A DNA stretch of 64,000 nucleotides from JAVBPE01 sp031549865 (GCA_031549865.1 JAVBPE010000008.1:1-64000); one strand, 5' to 3'. Shown: positions 8,151 to 17,980, counted from the stretch's first letter. Notes: generated from the letters alone by a model not told the origin. Made by a program: numbers and translations.

Positions 8151-11100
8151 ATGAAAAAAATAATAAGAAATATTAGCATCGTATTAATATTTATTGCATC
8201 AATAATTACTTTAAATGCATGTAATGATATAGCAGATTTGAAGTTTGTTTTTGCTGACGAAACGGAGTATGCCTTAGGTGAAGAGATAAATTTTATAAAC
8301 TCATATATTGTAATACAACAGACTATTGGTAGTACAACAGTACTGCTTGATGCTAAAAATTATTCTACTGAGAGTGACTTATCTACAGTTGGCATAAAAA
8401 CATTTAAAGTTACTTATGAAGATTTTGAAGTTGAATTTAATATTTGGATTAAATATAGAATTAATTTTTTAGATGATGATGAATCTATAATTAAAACTCA
8501 ATTTGTGTTGACAGTAGATGATATCATCTATCCTATTCCTGTTAAAACTGGATATTCTTTTATTGGATGGGATCAAGAAATAAATGAAATAACAAATAAT
8601 TTAAATATCTATGCAACTTATGAGGTTATAGATATATTAACTAAACTAGACGCATCATATGGTGATACACTAGCGGATGTAATTTTGCCTGTTAATGAAG
8701 AAGGAATTTGGTCATTTGAATCTCCGTTAACAACAAATGTAGGAAATATTGGAGAAAATACATTTAATGTAAAATATACGCCTAATGATCCAAAATCAAA
8801 TTCATTTATACGAAGTGTAATTATAAATGTAGGTAAAAAAGAGATTATATTTGAAGATATCATTGATGAGGTAACATATAATGGTGAACTTCAAAGTGTG
8901 AGCTTTTCTTTAGATGATAATTATGCTCTTTTAGGCATAGTAGAATATAAAAATGTTGGAGTTTATCCATATGAAATTTCTATTATTGATGATAATTACT
9001 GTGGTACAATTACTGGAAACTTTGTTATAAAAAAAGCAGATATTACGCTTAAAGCTAAAGATATTGAAAGTTTTTATAATGAAGATATAAAAGAATTGGA
9101 ATATGAAATAATTAGTGGGTCTATATTTAATTTAGATGATTTAAAGATAGAGTTAATAAAAGAAGTAGGTTTATTAATTGACGATTATTTAATTACAATT
9201 ACGGCAAATAACGATAATTATAAAATCACATTAGAAAATGGCGTATATTCAATTCTTAAGCTAATTCCAGTCCTTGCCTTAGATGAAGAACTACAAGATT
9301 CTTATTATGCAGTTTATGGTGATTCCTTAAACTCAATTATCCTACCAAATGGTTGGGTGTTTATTGACCCACTTACAACGGTTGTTGGAAACGCTGGTAT
9401 AAACAAATTTAATGTAAAATATATTCCACTTGACACAGAATTATATCAAATAATAAATAGTGAAATAACTATAAATGTTTCAAAATTAGATCCGATTATA
9501 ACTTCATACCCTATCGCTTCAAATATAACTTGTGATGATACTTTATCTAATAGTATTATAAGCGGTGGTAATGCCAATATTAATGGAACATTTAGTTTTA
9601 AAGATGAAACAATTAAACCAACACTTGGGACTCATAGTTATTATGTAGTTTTCAAACCTTTAGATGAAAATTATAATGATATAGAGTTTGAGATTCTAGT
9701 TACTGCAAAAAATTTATTAGAATTATACGTTAATAATGATTCTAATTTAATATTTAAAGCATTCTATAATAAAACTACAACTGATCAATTAGAATTAAAT
9801 TTAACATTAAATAACAATCAAAATTCAGAAATTTTAGTTGATGGTTATGAATTAGAAAAAATAGTAATTCAAAATTTCGGATATTTTAAATATCATATAA
9901 GCGTTTTAGAATCTGATTTATATACAAGCCTAGATACATATATAGAAGCGTATATATATACTGTTGGGGCCAGATTAAGATTAGAAGAAGAAGATCTTGA
10001 ACGTGGATATTTAAATTTAGAAGAGGCTTTATTAACGACATATTCAGGTTATATCTATATCTATAATGATATGACTTTAGAAAGTAATAAAACATATGCC
10101 CTAAATAAACATGTAACATTATATTTACCTTGTGATTACTTAAGCACGATTGATTCAACTGCTAAAACAAGTTTTACAACTTCACTTCCAAACCCAACTG
10201 AATATATAAGTTTAACATTAGAAGAAGGTGCAATATTTAATGTTTATGGTACGATAGAGGTTAATGCAATCTTAGGTACATATTCAACGAAATTAGAAAA
10301 TGTTAATTCAAAAAATTATGCTAAGATTGTCTTAAAAGAAAACTCAAAGATAAACATAAATAATGAAGGACGTTTAAATGTATTTGGTTATATTGAAGGT
10401 TTAGGTAGTATAGAAGTAATGAGTGGTGGAATTCTATATGAAGTATTCTCTTTAACAAACTGGCGTGGTGGAACATGTGCTTCAAAAGTATATGCTCAAA
10501 AAATATCGCCACTAAGTGAGTATAATATGAGAAATATAACAGTAAGTACTAAAATTAATTATGGTGCAACATTAACAGGTTTTGCGTGCATTTATGCCTC
10601 AAGTGCCTTTAATGTAGCTTCATATAACATTATTGGAATTGGTTCAATCTTAGAAATAAAGAATGAAGAAAGTTATATAATTAAAAATGTTATTGATGAT
10701 AAAGTTGTTATAGAATTATATGGAACTATAATTGATAATCCAGGTGAACTTAGTGTTTCTGGAATCTCTTTAGCTTCAAAAGATATCCCATTCCCAATTC
10801 ATTATGGTTTAAAAATTGTAGTGAAAAATGGCGCATACGTAACTTTACGATATAAATATAAATTATTACCTGGTGCGGAATTTATAGTAGAAAAGGATGC
10901 TACATTAGAAATTAAAGGATCAATTTCAATATATACATACTGGCTTGATTATGGTTATTATTCTGATACTGCTACCTATTATCCAACTGGTGAAATAACT
11001 GGTCTTCCCCAAAATTTTGGTAGTTATTTATATGATATGTATATTTTAGAAACATCAGGAGCTTTAAAAGGTCAACCAATGGTTGATGAAGAAGGCAATA

Positions 11101-11354
11101 TAATTTTGACAAAAGAATATGCAAAATTCTTAGTTTATGGAACAGTTATTTTAAGTAATGGCTCTATAGGTGGGGATATTGTAATGCTTGAAGATGCTAT
11201 TATTGATTTAACAAATGCTCTTAGTTTAACTGTTGAAACAAAAGAAGGTTATGGAAATAAGACACATTCATATTATTCAACAATTATTGAAGTAACACGT
11301 ATTAATGGTGCTCTCGCCCAAAAGATTATATATAATCAATTGGTAGGTGAATAA
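8151..11354 (+). CDS. Giant multidomain surface lipoprotein (InlB-like and MBG/YDG-like repeats)
   Basis: 1067 residues with a lipoprotein signal (lipobox LNAC, Cys about 24). A Listeria-Bacteroides (InlB B) repeat around residues 105-160 contains GYSFIGWD and NLNIYATY. Next come Ig-like units: two related blocks opening ASYGDTLADVILP and AVYGDSLNSIILP, both continuing VGN-G-N-FNVKY, with MBG/YDG-type domains (VTYNGELQSV, AGEYxx-like KKADITLKAKD) between them. From about 620 onward the sequence is rich in short repeated strands, for example TLEEGAIFNVYG and ITLKENSKININNEGRLNVFG-like steps, and suggests a beta-helix stalk. RBS TGGGGGT precedes ATG. Fourth gene of the ABC operon. No catalytic motif seen. 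Confidence 0.75.
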   Translation: MKKIIRNISIVLIFIASIITLNACNDIADLKFVFADETEYALGEEINFINSYIVIQQTIGSTTVLLDAKNYSTESDLSTVGIKTFKVTYEDFEVEFNIWIKYRINFLDDDESIIKTQFVLTVDDIIYPIPVKTGYSFIGWDQEINEITNNLNIYATYEVIDILTKLDASYGDTLADVILPVNEEGIWSFESPLTTNVGNIGENTFNVKYTPNDPKSNSFIRSVIINVGKKEIIFEDIIDEVTYNGELQSVSFSLDDNYALLGIVEYKNVGVYPYEISIIDDNYCGTITGNFVIKKADITLKAKDIESFYNEDIKELEYEIISGSIFNLDDLKIELIKEVGLLIDDYLITITANNDNYKITLENGVYSILKLIPVLALDEELQDSYYAVYGDSLNSIILPNGWVFIDPLTTVVGNAGINKFNVKYIPLDTELYQIINSEITINVSKLDPIITSYPIASNITCDDTLSNSIISGGNANINGTFSFKDETIKPTLGTHSYYVVFKPLDENYNDIEFEILVTAKNLLELYVNNDSNLIFKAFYNKTTTDQLELNLTLNNNQNSEILVDGYELEKIVIQNFGYFKYHISVLESDLYTSLDTYIEAYIYTVGARLRLEEEDLERGYLNLEEALLTTYSGYIYIYNDMTLESNKTYALNKHVTLYLPCDYLSTIDSTAKTSFTTSLPNPTEYISLTLEEGAIFNVYGTIEVNAILGTYSTKLENVNSKNYAKIVLKENSKININNEGRLNVFGYIEGLGSIEVMSGGILYEVFSLTNWRGGTCASKVYAQKISPLSEYNMRNITVSTKINYGATLTGFACIYASSAFNVASYNIIGIGSILEIKNEESYIIKNVIDDKVVIELYGTIIDNPGELSVSGISLASKDIPFPIHYGLKIVVKNGAYVTLRYKYKLLPGAEFIVEKDATLEIKGSISIYTYWLDYGYYSDTATYYPTGEITGLPQNFGSYLYDMYILETSGALKGQPMVDEEGNIILTKEYAKFLVYGTVILSNGSIGGDIVMLEDAIIDLTNALSLTVETKEGYGNKTHSYYSTIIEVTRINGALAQKIIYNQLVGE

Positions 11355-11355
11355 A

Positions 11356-14300
11356 ATGAATAATTTATACAAGTTATTTGCTGGTATTTTAGTTATAATT
11401 TCCTGTTTATTCTTAGCTAGTTGTGAAGAAAAAGATGTAATACGTGTTGATAAACCAGTTATTGAATTAAATGAGACATTAGTTACTTGGGATAGTGTTT
11501 CTAATGCATTAAAATATGAAATACAAATAAATAGTTATACTTTTGACATAGAAGCAGTTTTAGATCAAGAAGTTTATACTTATGATATTAATCAATTAGA
11601 TTTAATAGCAGGTATGACTTATAGTATAAAAGTAAGAACTATTTCTAACGATACAAAGTTATATCGTAATTCCTTATGGTCTAACACAAAAGTATATTAT
11701 CATATTGAAAAATTAGATAAACCAATTTTGGAATTAATTGATAATAATATAATTTGGGAATCTATTTTAAATGCGGATATCTATGATATCTATATTAATG
11801 ATATTAAAAATATTAGCACAACAAAAACAATATATAACATCAATGATTTAAATGTGTTAGATACCATTAAAGTGATCGCAAAAAGTGAAAAGAATTATTA
11901 TGAGAAATCAGATTTTTCAAATTCACTTATAATAGAATCTAAAAATGTTTTAGATAATCCTCTATTAAGTAGAATTGGTAATAAAATATATTGGACTGAA
12001 GTTTCAAATGCTAGATCTTATGAATTAGTTATAAATGAAGATAGAATAGAATTAGATAATACTATATTTCAATATGAGCTTTTAGATAATGAAATTTTAG
12101 ACTATGAAGTATATATTAAAGCTATAGGAGATCATAAAGATTATTTTGATTCAACATCAAATATAATTTCTTATAGTGTTAGAAGTGTAAAATTTGAATT
12201 AAATAATGGCTTAGATGATGTTTTAATAATTGGTGTTGTTGGCACAGAAATCTCAATAAATAATCCAGTTAAACCATATTTTGATTTTATAAACTGGATT
12301 AATGAAACTGATGAAATCGTAACAGATTTATATATTGAAAATACTAATGTTACATATTTGGCTTCATATCGCGAAAAAGAAGTAAAATCACTTGTAATAA
12401 AAGAATATCCAACATTTAATATTGGTGAAGATTTTGATTTAGATAATCCAACATTTAAAGATGGTATTATTACTATTACCTATGAAGATGATTCCGTTTT
12501 AGATAAAGAAATTGATAATATCAGGTATGATAGAATTAGTTATGAAGTTAGTATTACATATAATGATTTAGTAGAAAAATATAATCTAAAAGCTGAAAAT
12601 GTTTCTAATATAAATCAATTAATGACGGCAATTGATAATGTAAATAATGGTATTTCTAATATAATTTATTTAAATAAAGGTAAATACTATTTAGCAAATA
12701 TGGAATTTTTAAATGATGTTATAATTATAGGTGCAAATAAAGAAGATGTTATTATTTATACATCAGTTTATTCTTCAAACGCAGCAATAATATTTAATAA
12801 TAATGTTACAATGAAAAACATTACTATTTATGCTCCAAGTACGAATGAAAATTATTCTACAATAAAAGCATGTAATAATGCTTATATTGAGAATATATAT
12901 GTTGATGGTAAAATTGCTCTTGAATTAATTGAAGCTAATGCAGTTATTAAAAATTCAAAAATATTAGGAAATTTAGTAAGTATAAAAGGTGATGAATCGA
13001 AAGTAGAAATAAGTGATTCAGTTATAAATATAGGAAATATGGGTGGCGTTTCACTAATAAAATCTTTATTAACTTTAAATGATAATATCTTTAATAGTAA
13101 TGAGGTATTTTTTACTAATTTATATAATAGTAAAGTATCAATCATAACTACAGATAAATTAAGTGAAGTTATTCAAAATAATTTTAAGAAAGTTGAAAAT
13201 GGTGGATATTATATTTATATTGAAAGTGATTCAAATATTATCTATGCATATTCTGAAGGTAAGTTCTTTTGCGGACAAATTGTAAAAACAGGGGAATGTG
13301 CTATCGACTTTAGTGATGTGCCTACTCTTGATAAGGCCTATAGATTTGTTGGATGGTTTAAAGATAATCAAAATCAAAATAGTTTTGATTTTAATGAAAT
13401 AATTACAAATAATTTAAGTATTTATGCATCGTGGGAATTAAAGACTATAGATATAGATGAATTGGGAAACTATAAAATAACATATTCTGTAGCACCAACA
13501 GTAAATATTACAACGGCAAAACTATTTGATATTAATAACGTTAGTGCAGCAAGTGCAACCTATGGAACAATGACTGTTAAATATGTTGATGGTGATGGTG
13601 AAGAGAGTGTTGTAAAAAGCTTAACACTTGCAGATTTTGGCACATATGATATTTTAAATGGTACAGTTGATGTTGAGTTTTATGGCGTTACATTAAAAGC
13701 CCCGCTTGGTAATGTTATGGTCGTAAATAATGCTACTGAATTATTAACTGCAATAAGTAATTCCTATACTAAATTATATTTAATCATATTAAATGAAGGT
13801 ACATATAATGTAGATAATTTAGTTTTATCAAATGGTATGTATGGAACTTATTTATATGGTAATGGTGAGGTGATAATCAATGTAATTGGAAATAGTGAAG
13901 AGCCTGCAAAAGTTGAATTTAGAGGTGATTGTGCTATTTATAATATTACATTTAATTTCACATCAAATTATATTGAACCATTGGATGTCTATAGTGGTGT
14001 TGTTGGAACATCTTCTAAGGGTGCGACAACAGAAGTCAATCGTAATGGTATTACAATGTATAAAGCACAAGTTGGTAGAATGTCTATCCATTATATGGAA
14101 GATGTTACTATTAATTTTAATGCTTTTGGTAATGCATTAAATGTTTATTCAACAACAAATATGTCTGAACTTAAAAATGTTACTATTAATTTATTAAGAA
14201 GTAATACAACTGCTATAATGTTATCTTCTGTTGCTGAATATTTAAATAACATTAATATTTCCTTATTTGATAATACATGCACTGCTTTAAAGACAACTAA

Positions 14301-15018
14301 GAATAGAATTACAAATACAAGTGATTATGCCTCATATGTTGTTTTAAACAATTTTAATGTTTTATATAAAAATAATAATTCATTAAATGATATAAAAGAT
14401 GTAATAGAAGTAAATACAGATATTGTGTCTGCTGGATTAAGTGGCAAAACATTTTCTATTGTAGGATATGGAAAACCAATTACATTTACATTTAGTAGTA
14501 ACGATGGTGATGATTTAACAAATTTAAGTTTACCAACTTATTTTAATACGTGTCCAAAAGCTTATATTATAACTCCATTAAGTAATGATCCTACAACTTC
14601 TATTCCGTTAAGTGGAAGTCAAATATTAGATTTAGGATCAAATTCATTGTTGTTTGATTATTATGCTAATGTTCCGGTTAGAGGATTACCTTATATAATA
14701 AAAGAAGATGGAACATTAGAGTATCAAGTAAATTTGGCTCATAAAACATATACGGTAAATCTTTATATTACGAAAGAAGATGCAGGTTTAACGGCAAATA
14801 AAATAATGCAAGCTTTAATATTTACTTGTTTAGAAAATTATTCTTTAGAAGGAAAATTGGATGATATACTTGATTATAAAGCTGGTTATTATCTTGCAGG
14901 TTGGGCAACTTCTGCAGCAAACGCTAATAATAAAATAATAGCGTATTCAACTTATCAAGAATTTCCGAATCAAACAAATAATTTAACTTTATACTCTGTT
15001 TGGTTACCAATTAATTAA
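11356..15018 (+). CDS. Giant surface lipoprotein with fibronectin-like repeats, beta-helix and C-terminal InlB-type repeats
   Basis: 1220 residues. Signal peptide with lipobox FLASC (Cys about 24). Three fibronectin type III-like units occupy about residues 30-280; each carries a DKPxIELxxxxxxW core followed by Y-I-N strands. An InlB-type repeat at about 290-340 is followed by a right-handed beta-helix segment (about 410-620: VIIIGANKEDVIIYTS, VTMKNITIYAPS), another InlB-like repeat (YRFVGWFKDN, SIYASWEL), a second helix region, and a last InlB-type repeat (YYLAGWATS, LTLYSVW). GTG 11347 is also in frame, but ATG 11356, 1 nt after the previous stop and behind GGTAGGTG, gives a normal signal peptide. 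Last gene of the ABC operon; function unknown. Confidence 0.75.
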   Translation: MNNLYKLFAGILVIISCLFLASCEEKDVIRVDKPVIELNETLVTWDSVSNALKYEIQINSYTFDIEAVLDQEVYTYDINQLDLIAGMTYSIKVRTISNDTKLYRNSLWSNTKVYYHIEKLDKPILELIDNNIIWESILNADIYDIYINDIKNISTTKTIYNINDLNVLDTIKVIAKSEKNYYEKSDFSNSLIIESKNVLDNPLLSRIGNKIYWTEVSNARSYELVINEDRIELDNTIFQYELLDNEILDYEVYIKAIGDHKDYFDSTSNIISYSVRSVKFELNNGLDDVLIIGVVGTEISINNPVKPYFDFINWINETDEIVTDLYIENTNVTYLASYREKEVKSLVIKEYPTFNIGEDFDLDNPTFKDGIITITYEDDSVLDKEIDNIRYDRISYEVSITYNDLVEKYNLKAENVSNINQLMTAIDNVNNGISNIIYLNKGKYYLANMEFLNDVIIIGANKEDVIIYTSVYSSNAAIIFNNNVTMKNITIYAPSTNENYSTIKACNNAYIENIYVDGKIALELIEANAVIKNSKILGNLVSIKGDESKVEISDSVINIGNMGGVSLIKSLLTLNDNIFNSNEVFFTNLYNSKVSIITTDKLSEVIQNNFKKVENGGYYIYIESDSNIIYAYSEGKFFCGQIVKTGECAIDFSDVPTLDKAYRFVGWFKDNQNQNSFDFNEIITNNLSIYASWELKTIDIDELGNYKITYSVAPTVNITTAKLFDINNVSAASATYGTMTVKYVDGDGEESVVKSLTLADFGTYDILNGTVDVEFYGVTLKAPLGNVMVVNNATELLTAISNSYTKLYLIILNEGTYNVDNLVLSNGMYGTYLYGNGEVIINVIGNSEEPAKVEFRGDCAIYNITFNFTSNYIEPLDVYSGVVGTSSKGATTEVNRNGITMYKAQVGRMSIHYMEDVTINFNAFGNALNVYSTTNMSELKNVTINLLRSNTTAIMLSSVAEYLNNINISLFDNTCTALKTTKNRITNTSDYASYVVLNNFNVLYKNNNSLNDIKDVIEVNTDIVSAGLSGKTFSIVGYGKPITFTFSSNDGDDLTNLSLPTYFNTCPKAYIITPLSNDPTTSIPLSGSQILDLGSNSLLFDYYANVPVRGLPYIIKEDGTLEYQVNLAHKTYTVNLYITKEDAGLTANKIMQALIFTCLENYSLEGKLDDILDYKAGYYLAGWATSAANANNKIIAYSTYQEFPNQTNNLTLYSVWLPIN

Positions 15019-15025
15019 AGAAATT

Positions 15026-15049
15026 ACACCTTCATTTGAAGGTGTTTTT
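15026..15049 (+). terminator. Terminator of the ABC/surface-protein operon
   Basis: Perfect stem ACACCTTC-ATTT-GAAGGTGT (15026-15045) followed by TTTT. It ends the block that begins at 2850. Confidence 0.85.
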
Positions 15050-15105
15050 CTATAAATCAAATAACAATTGAAAGCATTTCCAATTTATTTAATTATTCAA
15101 TTTAC

Positions 15106-15134
15106 TTGCTTATATAAGCCATTTATTATATAAT
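15106..15134 (+). promoter_or_regulatory. Sigma-A promoter of the ACT/PFL pair
   Basis: TTGCTT (15106-15111) and TATAAT (15129-15134) with a 17-nt spacer, 27 nt upstream of the ACT gene. Confidence 0.7.
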
Positions 15135-15160
15135 TTATAGAATATAAAGGAGTGATTTTG

Positions 15161-15430
15161 ATGAAGGCAGTATTATCAGTAGTAGGAAAAGACGCTGTTG
15201 GAATTTTAGCAAAGGTTGCGACAAATTGTGCAAAATATCAAGCGAATGTAGAGGATGTTACGCAATCAGTTATTGATAACTATTTTGCAATGTTTATGTT
15301 TGTTAATGTAGATAAATTAACTGTAGAGTTTAATGAATTTGTTGATTTAATGAGTGATTTTGGAAAGCAAAATTCTTTAGAAATTCATATTATGCATGAA
15401 GATATTTTTAATTTAATGCACAATATTTAA
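15161..15430 (+). CDS. ACT domain protein, UPF0237 family
   Basis: 89-residue single ACT domain (beta-alpha-beta fold, GKDAVGILAKVA start). ACT domains bind small ligands, often amino acids. The upstream in-frame GTG (15152) sits inside the RBS AAAGGAG, so ATG 15161 is chosen. In many Firmicutes this family is paired with the PFL-family (DUF711) protein that follows 12 nt downstream, as here. Role unknown; a small regulatory or ligand-sensing partner is inferred. Confidence 0.88.
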   Translation: MKAVLSVVGKDAVGILAKVATNCAKYQANVEDVTQSVIDNYFAMFMFVNVDKLTVEFNEFVDLMSDFGKQNSLEIHIMHEDIFNLMHNI

Positions 15431-15442
15431 GAGGTAAATAAA

Positions 15443-16801
15443 ATGATCGATAAGAAACAAATAATGGAAACTATCGACATGATTCAAAATCAAAATTTAG
15501 ACGTTCGTACAATTACAATGGGTATATCTTTAATTGATTGTATGGATTCTGATATTGATAAATCATGCGAAAAAGTTTACAACAAAATATATAGATTAGC
15601 TAAAGATTTAGTTAAAACGGGAGAAGATATATCTAAAAAATACGGTATCCCTATTATTAATAAAAGAGTATCAGTTACTCCTATTGCGATACTTTTAGGT
15701 GTAAGTGGTGGAGATCCTTTAAAATATGCTCGCACTTTAGATAAAGTTGCCAAAGATATCGGGGTTAACTTTATTGGCGGATATTCAGCATTAGTCCAAA
15801 AAGGTTTTGCGCCAGGGGATAAAGAATTAATTGAATCAATTCCAGAAGCCTTAAAAGAAACATCATTAATGTGTTCAAGTGTAAATATTGGTTCTACTAG
15901 AGCAGGTATTAATTTAGATGCTGTTAAATTAATGGGTGAAATTGTTGTAAAAACGGCAACTATAACTCAAGATAATGAATGTATGGGAGCATCTAAATTA
16001 GTGGTATTTTGTAATGCTGTAGACGATAATCCTTTTATGGCTGGAGCGTTTCATGGTGTAGGTGAGGCAAACTGTGTTATAAATGTTGGAGTATCAGGTC
16101 CCGGTGTAGTTAGAGAAGCAATAAAAAATGCGCCAAAAGACGCAAATATTTCTGAAATTGCTGATATTATTAAAAAAACAGCATATAAGGTTACAAGAAT
16201 GGGTCAATTAGTAGGTGTAGAAGCCTCTAAAATGTTAGGTGTACCATTTGGAATAGTTGATTTATCTTTAGCTCCAACTCCAGCAGTTGGGGATAGTGTT
16301 GCCCATATTTTAGAAGAAATAGGCTTAGAACAATGTGGAAGTTGTGGAACAACTGCTTGTCTTGCAATGCTAAACGATGCCGTTAAAAAAGGTGGCGTAA
16401 TGGCCTCAAGCCGTGTTGGGGGATTAAGTGGTGCCTTTATACCAGTATCAGAAGATGCAGGGATGATTGCAGCAGCAGAAAGTGGAGCTTTAACAATTGA
16501 AAAATTAGAAGCAATGACTGCAGTATGTTCAGTAGGTCTTGATATGATTGTTGTGCCTGGTGATACAACTCCTGAAGTTATATCAGCTTTAATCGCTGAT
16601 GAAGCAGCAATTGGTATGATTAACTCAAAAACAACAGCTGTTCGTGTTATACCTGCAGTTGGTAAATTAGATAATGAAGCCTTAAATTTTGGTGGATTGC
16701 TTGGATATGGTCCAATTATGAAAATATCTAAATTAAAACCTAATAAATTTATTAATCGTGGTGGTCAAATTCCTGCCCCAATTAGTAGTTTAAAGAATTA
16801 G
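15443..16801 (+). CDS. PFL family protein, UPF0210/DUF711
   Basis: 452 residues, full length for the family, with its conserved blocks (GISLIDCMD, NVGVSGPGVVREA, GSCGTTACLAMLNDAVKKGG, SEDAGMIAA). The family is named for remote similarity to pyruvate formate-lyase-type barrels, but a reaction is not established. RBS GAGGT precedes ATG. It is the second gene of the ACT/PFL operon and is followed directly by a terminator. Confidence 0.9.
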   Translation: MIDKKQIMETIDMIQNQNLDVRTITMGISLIDCMDSDIDKSCEKVYNKIYRLAKDLVKTGEDISKKYGIPIINKRVSVTPIAILLGVSGGDPLKYARTLDKVAKDIGVNFIGGYSALVQKGFAPGDKELIESIPEALKETSLMCSSVNIGSTRAGINLDAVKLMGEIVVKTATITQDNECMGASKLVVFCNAVDDNPFMAGAFHGVGEANCVINVGVSGPGVVREAIKNAPKDANISEIADIIKKTAYKVTRMGQLVGVEASKMLGVPFGIVDLSLAPTPAVGDSVAHILEEIGLEQCGSCGTTACLAMLNDAVKKGGVMASSRVGGLSGAFIPVSEDAGMIAAAESGALTIEKLEAMTAVCSVGLDMIVVPGDTTPEVISALIADEAAIGMINSKTTAVRVIPAVGKLDNEALNFGGLLGYGPIMKISKLKPNKFINRGGQIPAPISSLKN

Positions 16802-16806
16802 AATAA

Positions 16807-16834
16807 AAAATGTCTATTATTTAGACATTTTTTA
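16807..16834 (+). terminator. Rho-independent terminator
   Basis: AAAATGTCTA and TAGACATTTT arms (16807-16831) around a short A/T loop, followed by T-rich sequence; closes the ACT/PFL operon. Confidence 0.8.
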
Positions 16835-16858
16835 TTATTTTTATTAAAAAACATTTTC

Positions 16859-16887
16859 TTGTGAGTGCTTTTCTTTTATGCTATAAT
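16859..16887 (+). promoter_or_regulatory. uppP promoter
   Basis: TTGTGA (16859-16864), 17-nt spacer, TATAAT (16882-16887) with an extended TGC just before the -10. Confidence 0.7.
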
Positions 16888-16912
16888 AATTTCAATGTTG
16901 GGAGGCAGAGAA

Positions 16913-17734
16913 ATGATAGAATTAATTAAATATATTGTTCTGGGGTTTGTACAAGGGGTAGCAGAGGTATTACCAATTTCATCAAGTGGACATTTGGCAA
17001 TTGTTCAAAATATAATGGGTATTGATGAAAGTCAGTTAACGTTTGAAGTTTTTTTACATTTAGCAAGTTTAATCGCAATAGTTTTCTTTTTAAGAAAAAC
17101 GATTTGGAAATTATTAAGAGGTTTTTGTTTATATGTTTTCAAAAAAGATAAGGAATATGTATTTGAATTTAAATACTGTTTATTTATTGTTATATCAACA
17201 ATACCGCTAGTTCTTGCATCGTTATTAGTTAAAGATTTAGTAGCGCAAATTACAACAGTAATATGGGCAGTTGGAATTTTTTTAATGATAAATGCTTTAT
17301 TACTTTACATATTACCTAAATTTCAAGGCAATAGAGGAGAAAAAGATTTAAATTTTGTTGACGCAATTGTTATTGGATGTTTCCAAGTAGTAGGTGTTTT
17401 TCCTGGTATTTCAAGAAGTGGATCATGTTTGTGTGGTGGTTTTAGTAGAAAATTAGATAAGAATACTGCAGCACAATATGCGTTTGTAATGTTTTTGCCT
17501 GCTGCATTTGGTTCATTTGTATTAGAAGCTGATAATATGCTTAATATTTTTAATGGTATTGATAAAAATACTTTAGTATTATATATTATTTCATTTTTAG
17601 TAACATTAGTCGTAACATACTTTTCATTTAAGGTTTTATTAGCAGTTGTTCGTAAAGGAAAATTCGAATGGTTTAGTATTTATTGTTTATTAATGGGATT
17701 ATTTGCATTTGCCTATGGATTAATGAAAATGTAG
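16913..17734 (+). CDS. uppP: Undecaprenyl-diphosphatase UppP (BacA family)
   Basis: 273-residue polytopic membrane enzyme that dephosphorylates undecaprenyl diphosphate to recycle the lipid carrier for peptidoglycan and other wall polymers. Family motifs are present: VLPISSSGHLAI near the N terminus, and GISRSGSCLCGGF around residue 170. Upstream in-frame starts at 16865 overlap the promoter; ATG 16913 follows GGGAGG at good distance. Monocistronic between its own promoter and the riboswitch promoter that starts on the base after its stop codon. Confidence 0.93.
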   Translation: MIELIKYIVLGFVQGVAEVLPISSSGHLAIVQNIMGIDESQLTFEVFLHLASLIAIVFFLRKTIWKLLRGFCLYVFKKDKEYVFEFKYCLFIVISTIPLVLASLLVKDLVAQITTVIWAVGIFLMINALLLYILPKFQGNRGEKDLNFVDAIVIGCFQVVGVFPGISRSGSCLCGGFSRKLDKNTAAQYAFVMFLPAAFGSFVLEADNMLNIFNGIDKNTLVLYIISFLVTLVVTYFSFKVLLAVVRKGKFEWFSIYCLLMGLFAFAYGLMKM

Positions 17735-17763
17735 TTGACATATATAATGTTTACATGTATAAT
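17735..17763 (+). promoter_or_regulatory. Consensus-perfect promoter of the c-di-GMP riboswitch RNA
   Basis: TTGACA (17735-17740), exactly 17 nt, TATAAT (17758-17763). Both hexamers match consensus fully; the -35 begins on the first base after the uppP stop. Transcription should begin near 17770. Confidence 0.88.
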
Positions 17764-17766
17764 GAT

Positions 17767-17854
17767 AAATGTAAAGTTAATCGGCAAAATTATCGAAAGG
17801 TAATGACGCAAAGCTATAGGGCCTAAAATATTTCATGGTTGCCAGTTGCATTTT
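17767..17854 (+). promoter_or_regulatory. Cyclic di-GMP-I (GEMM) riboswitch aptamer
   Basis: Conserved GEMM-I elements occur in order: GGCAAA (17783-17788), a P2 hairpin capped by the GAAA tetraloop (CGAAAG, 17794-17799), the invariant GACGCAAAGC (17805-17814), GGCCTAA of the tetraloop receptor (17820-17826), then ATGGTTGCCAG. P1 forms between AATGTAA near 17768 and TTGCATT near 17847. The P1 3' strand AGTTGCAT (17845-17852) can instead pair with ATGCAGCT (17881-17888), the 5' arm of the downstream terminator. Ligand binding would therefore favour P1 and termination (an OFF switch). This is inferred from pairing, not tested. Confidence 0.85.
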
Positions 17855-17880
17855 AAAAAAACGCTTTTTTCCGTATTTTT

Positions 17881-17906
17881 ATGCAGCTAGTAATAGCTGC
17901 ATTTTC
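17881..17906 (+). terminator. Riboswitch expression-platform terminator
   Basis: Perfect 9-bp stem ATGCAGCTA-GTAA-TAGCTGCAT (17881-17902) plus TTTTC. Its 5' arm is mutually exclusive with riboswitch P1, as described for the aptamer. Confidence 0.85.
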
Positions 17907-17914
17907 TTTATATA

Positions 17915-17931
17915 GTCTTACCTCATAAGAC
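17915..17931 (+). repeat. Short inverted repeat GTCTTA/TAAGAC
   Basis: Perfect 6-bp arms GTCTTA (17915-17920) and TAAGAC (17926-17931) with a 5-nt loop, followed by pyrimidine-rich sequence. It lies between two strong terminators, so transcripts crossing from the riboswitch would contain it. Purpose unknown. Confidence 0.45.
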
Positions 17932-17947
17932 ATCTTTCTTTTCTTTT

Positions 17948-17980
17948 AAAAAGTACTATTCCGTCATAGTACTTTTTTTC
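17948..17980 (+). terminator. Second strong terminator between the riboswitch and the ECF gene
   Basis: 12-bp stem AAAAAGTACTAT / ATAGTACTTTTT (17948-17977) with a 6-nt loop and further T. It separates the riboswitch RNA from the downstream promoter at 17981. Confidence 0.85.
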
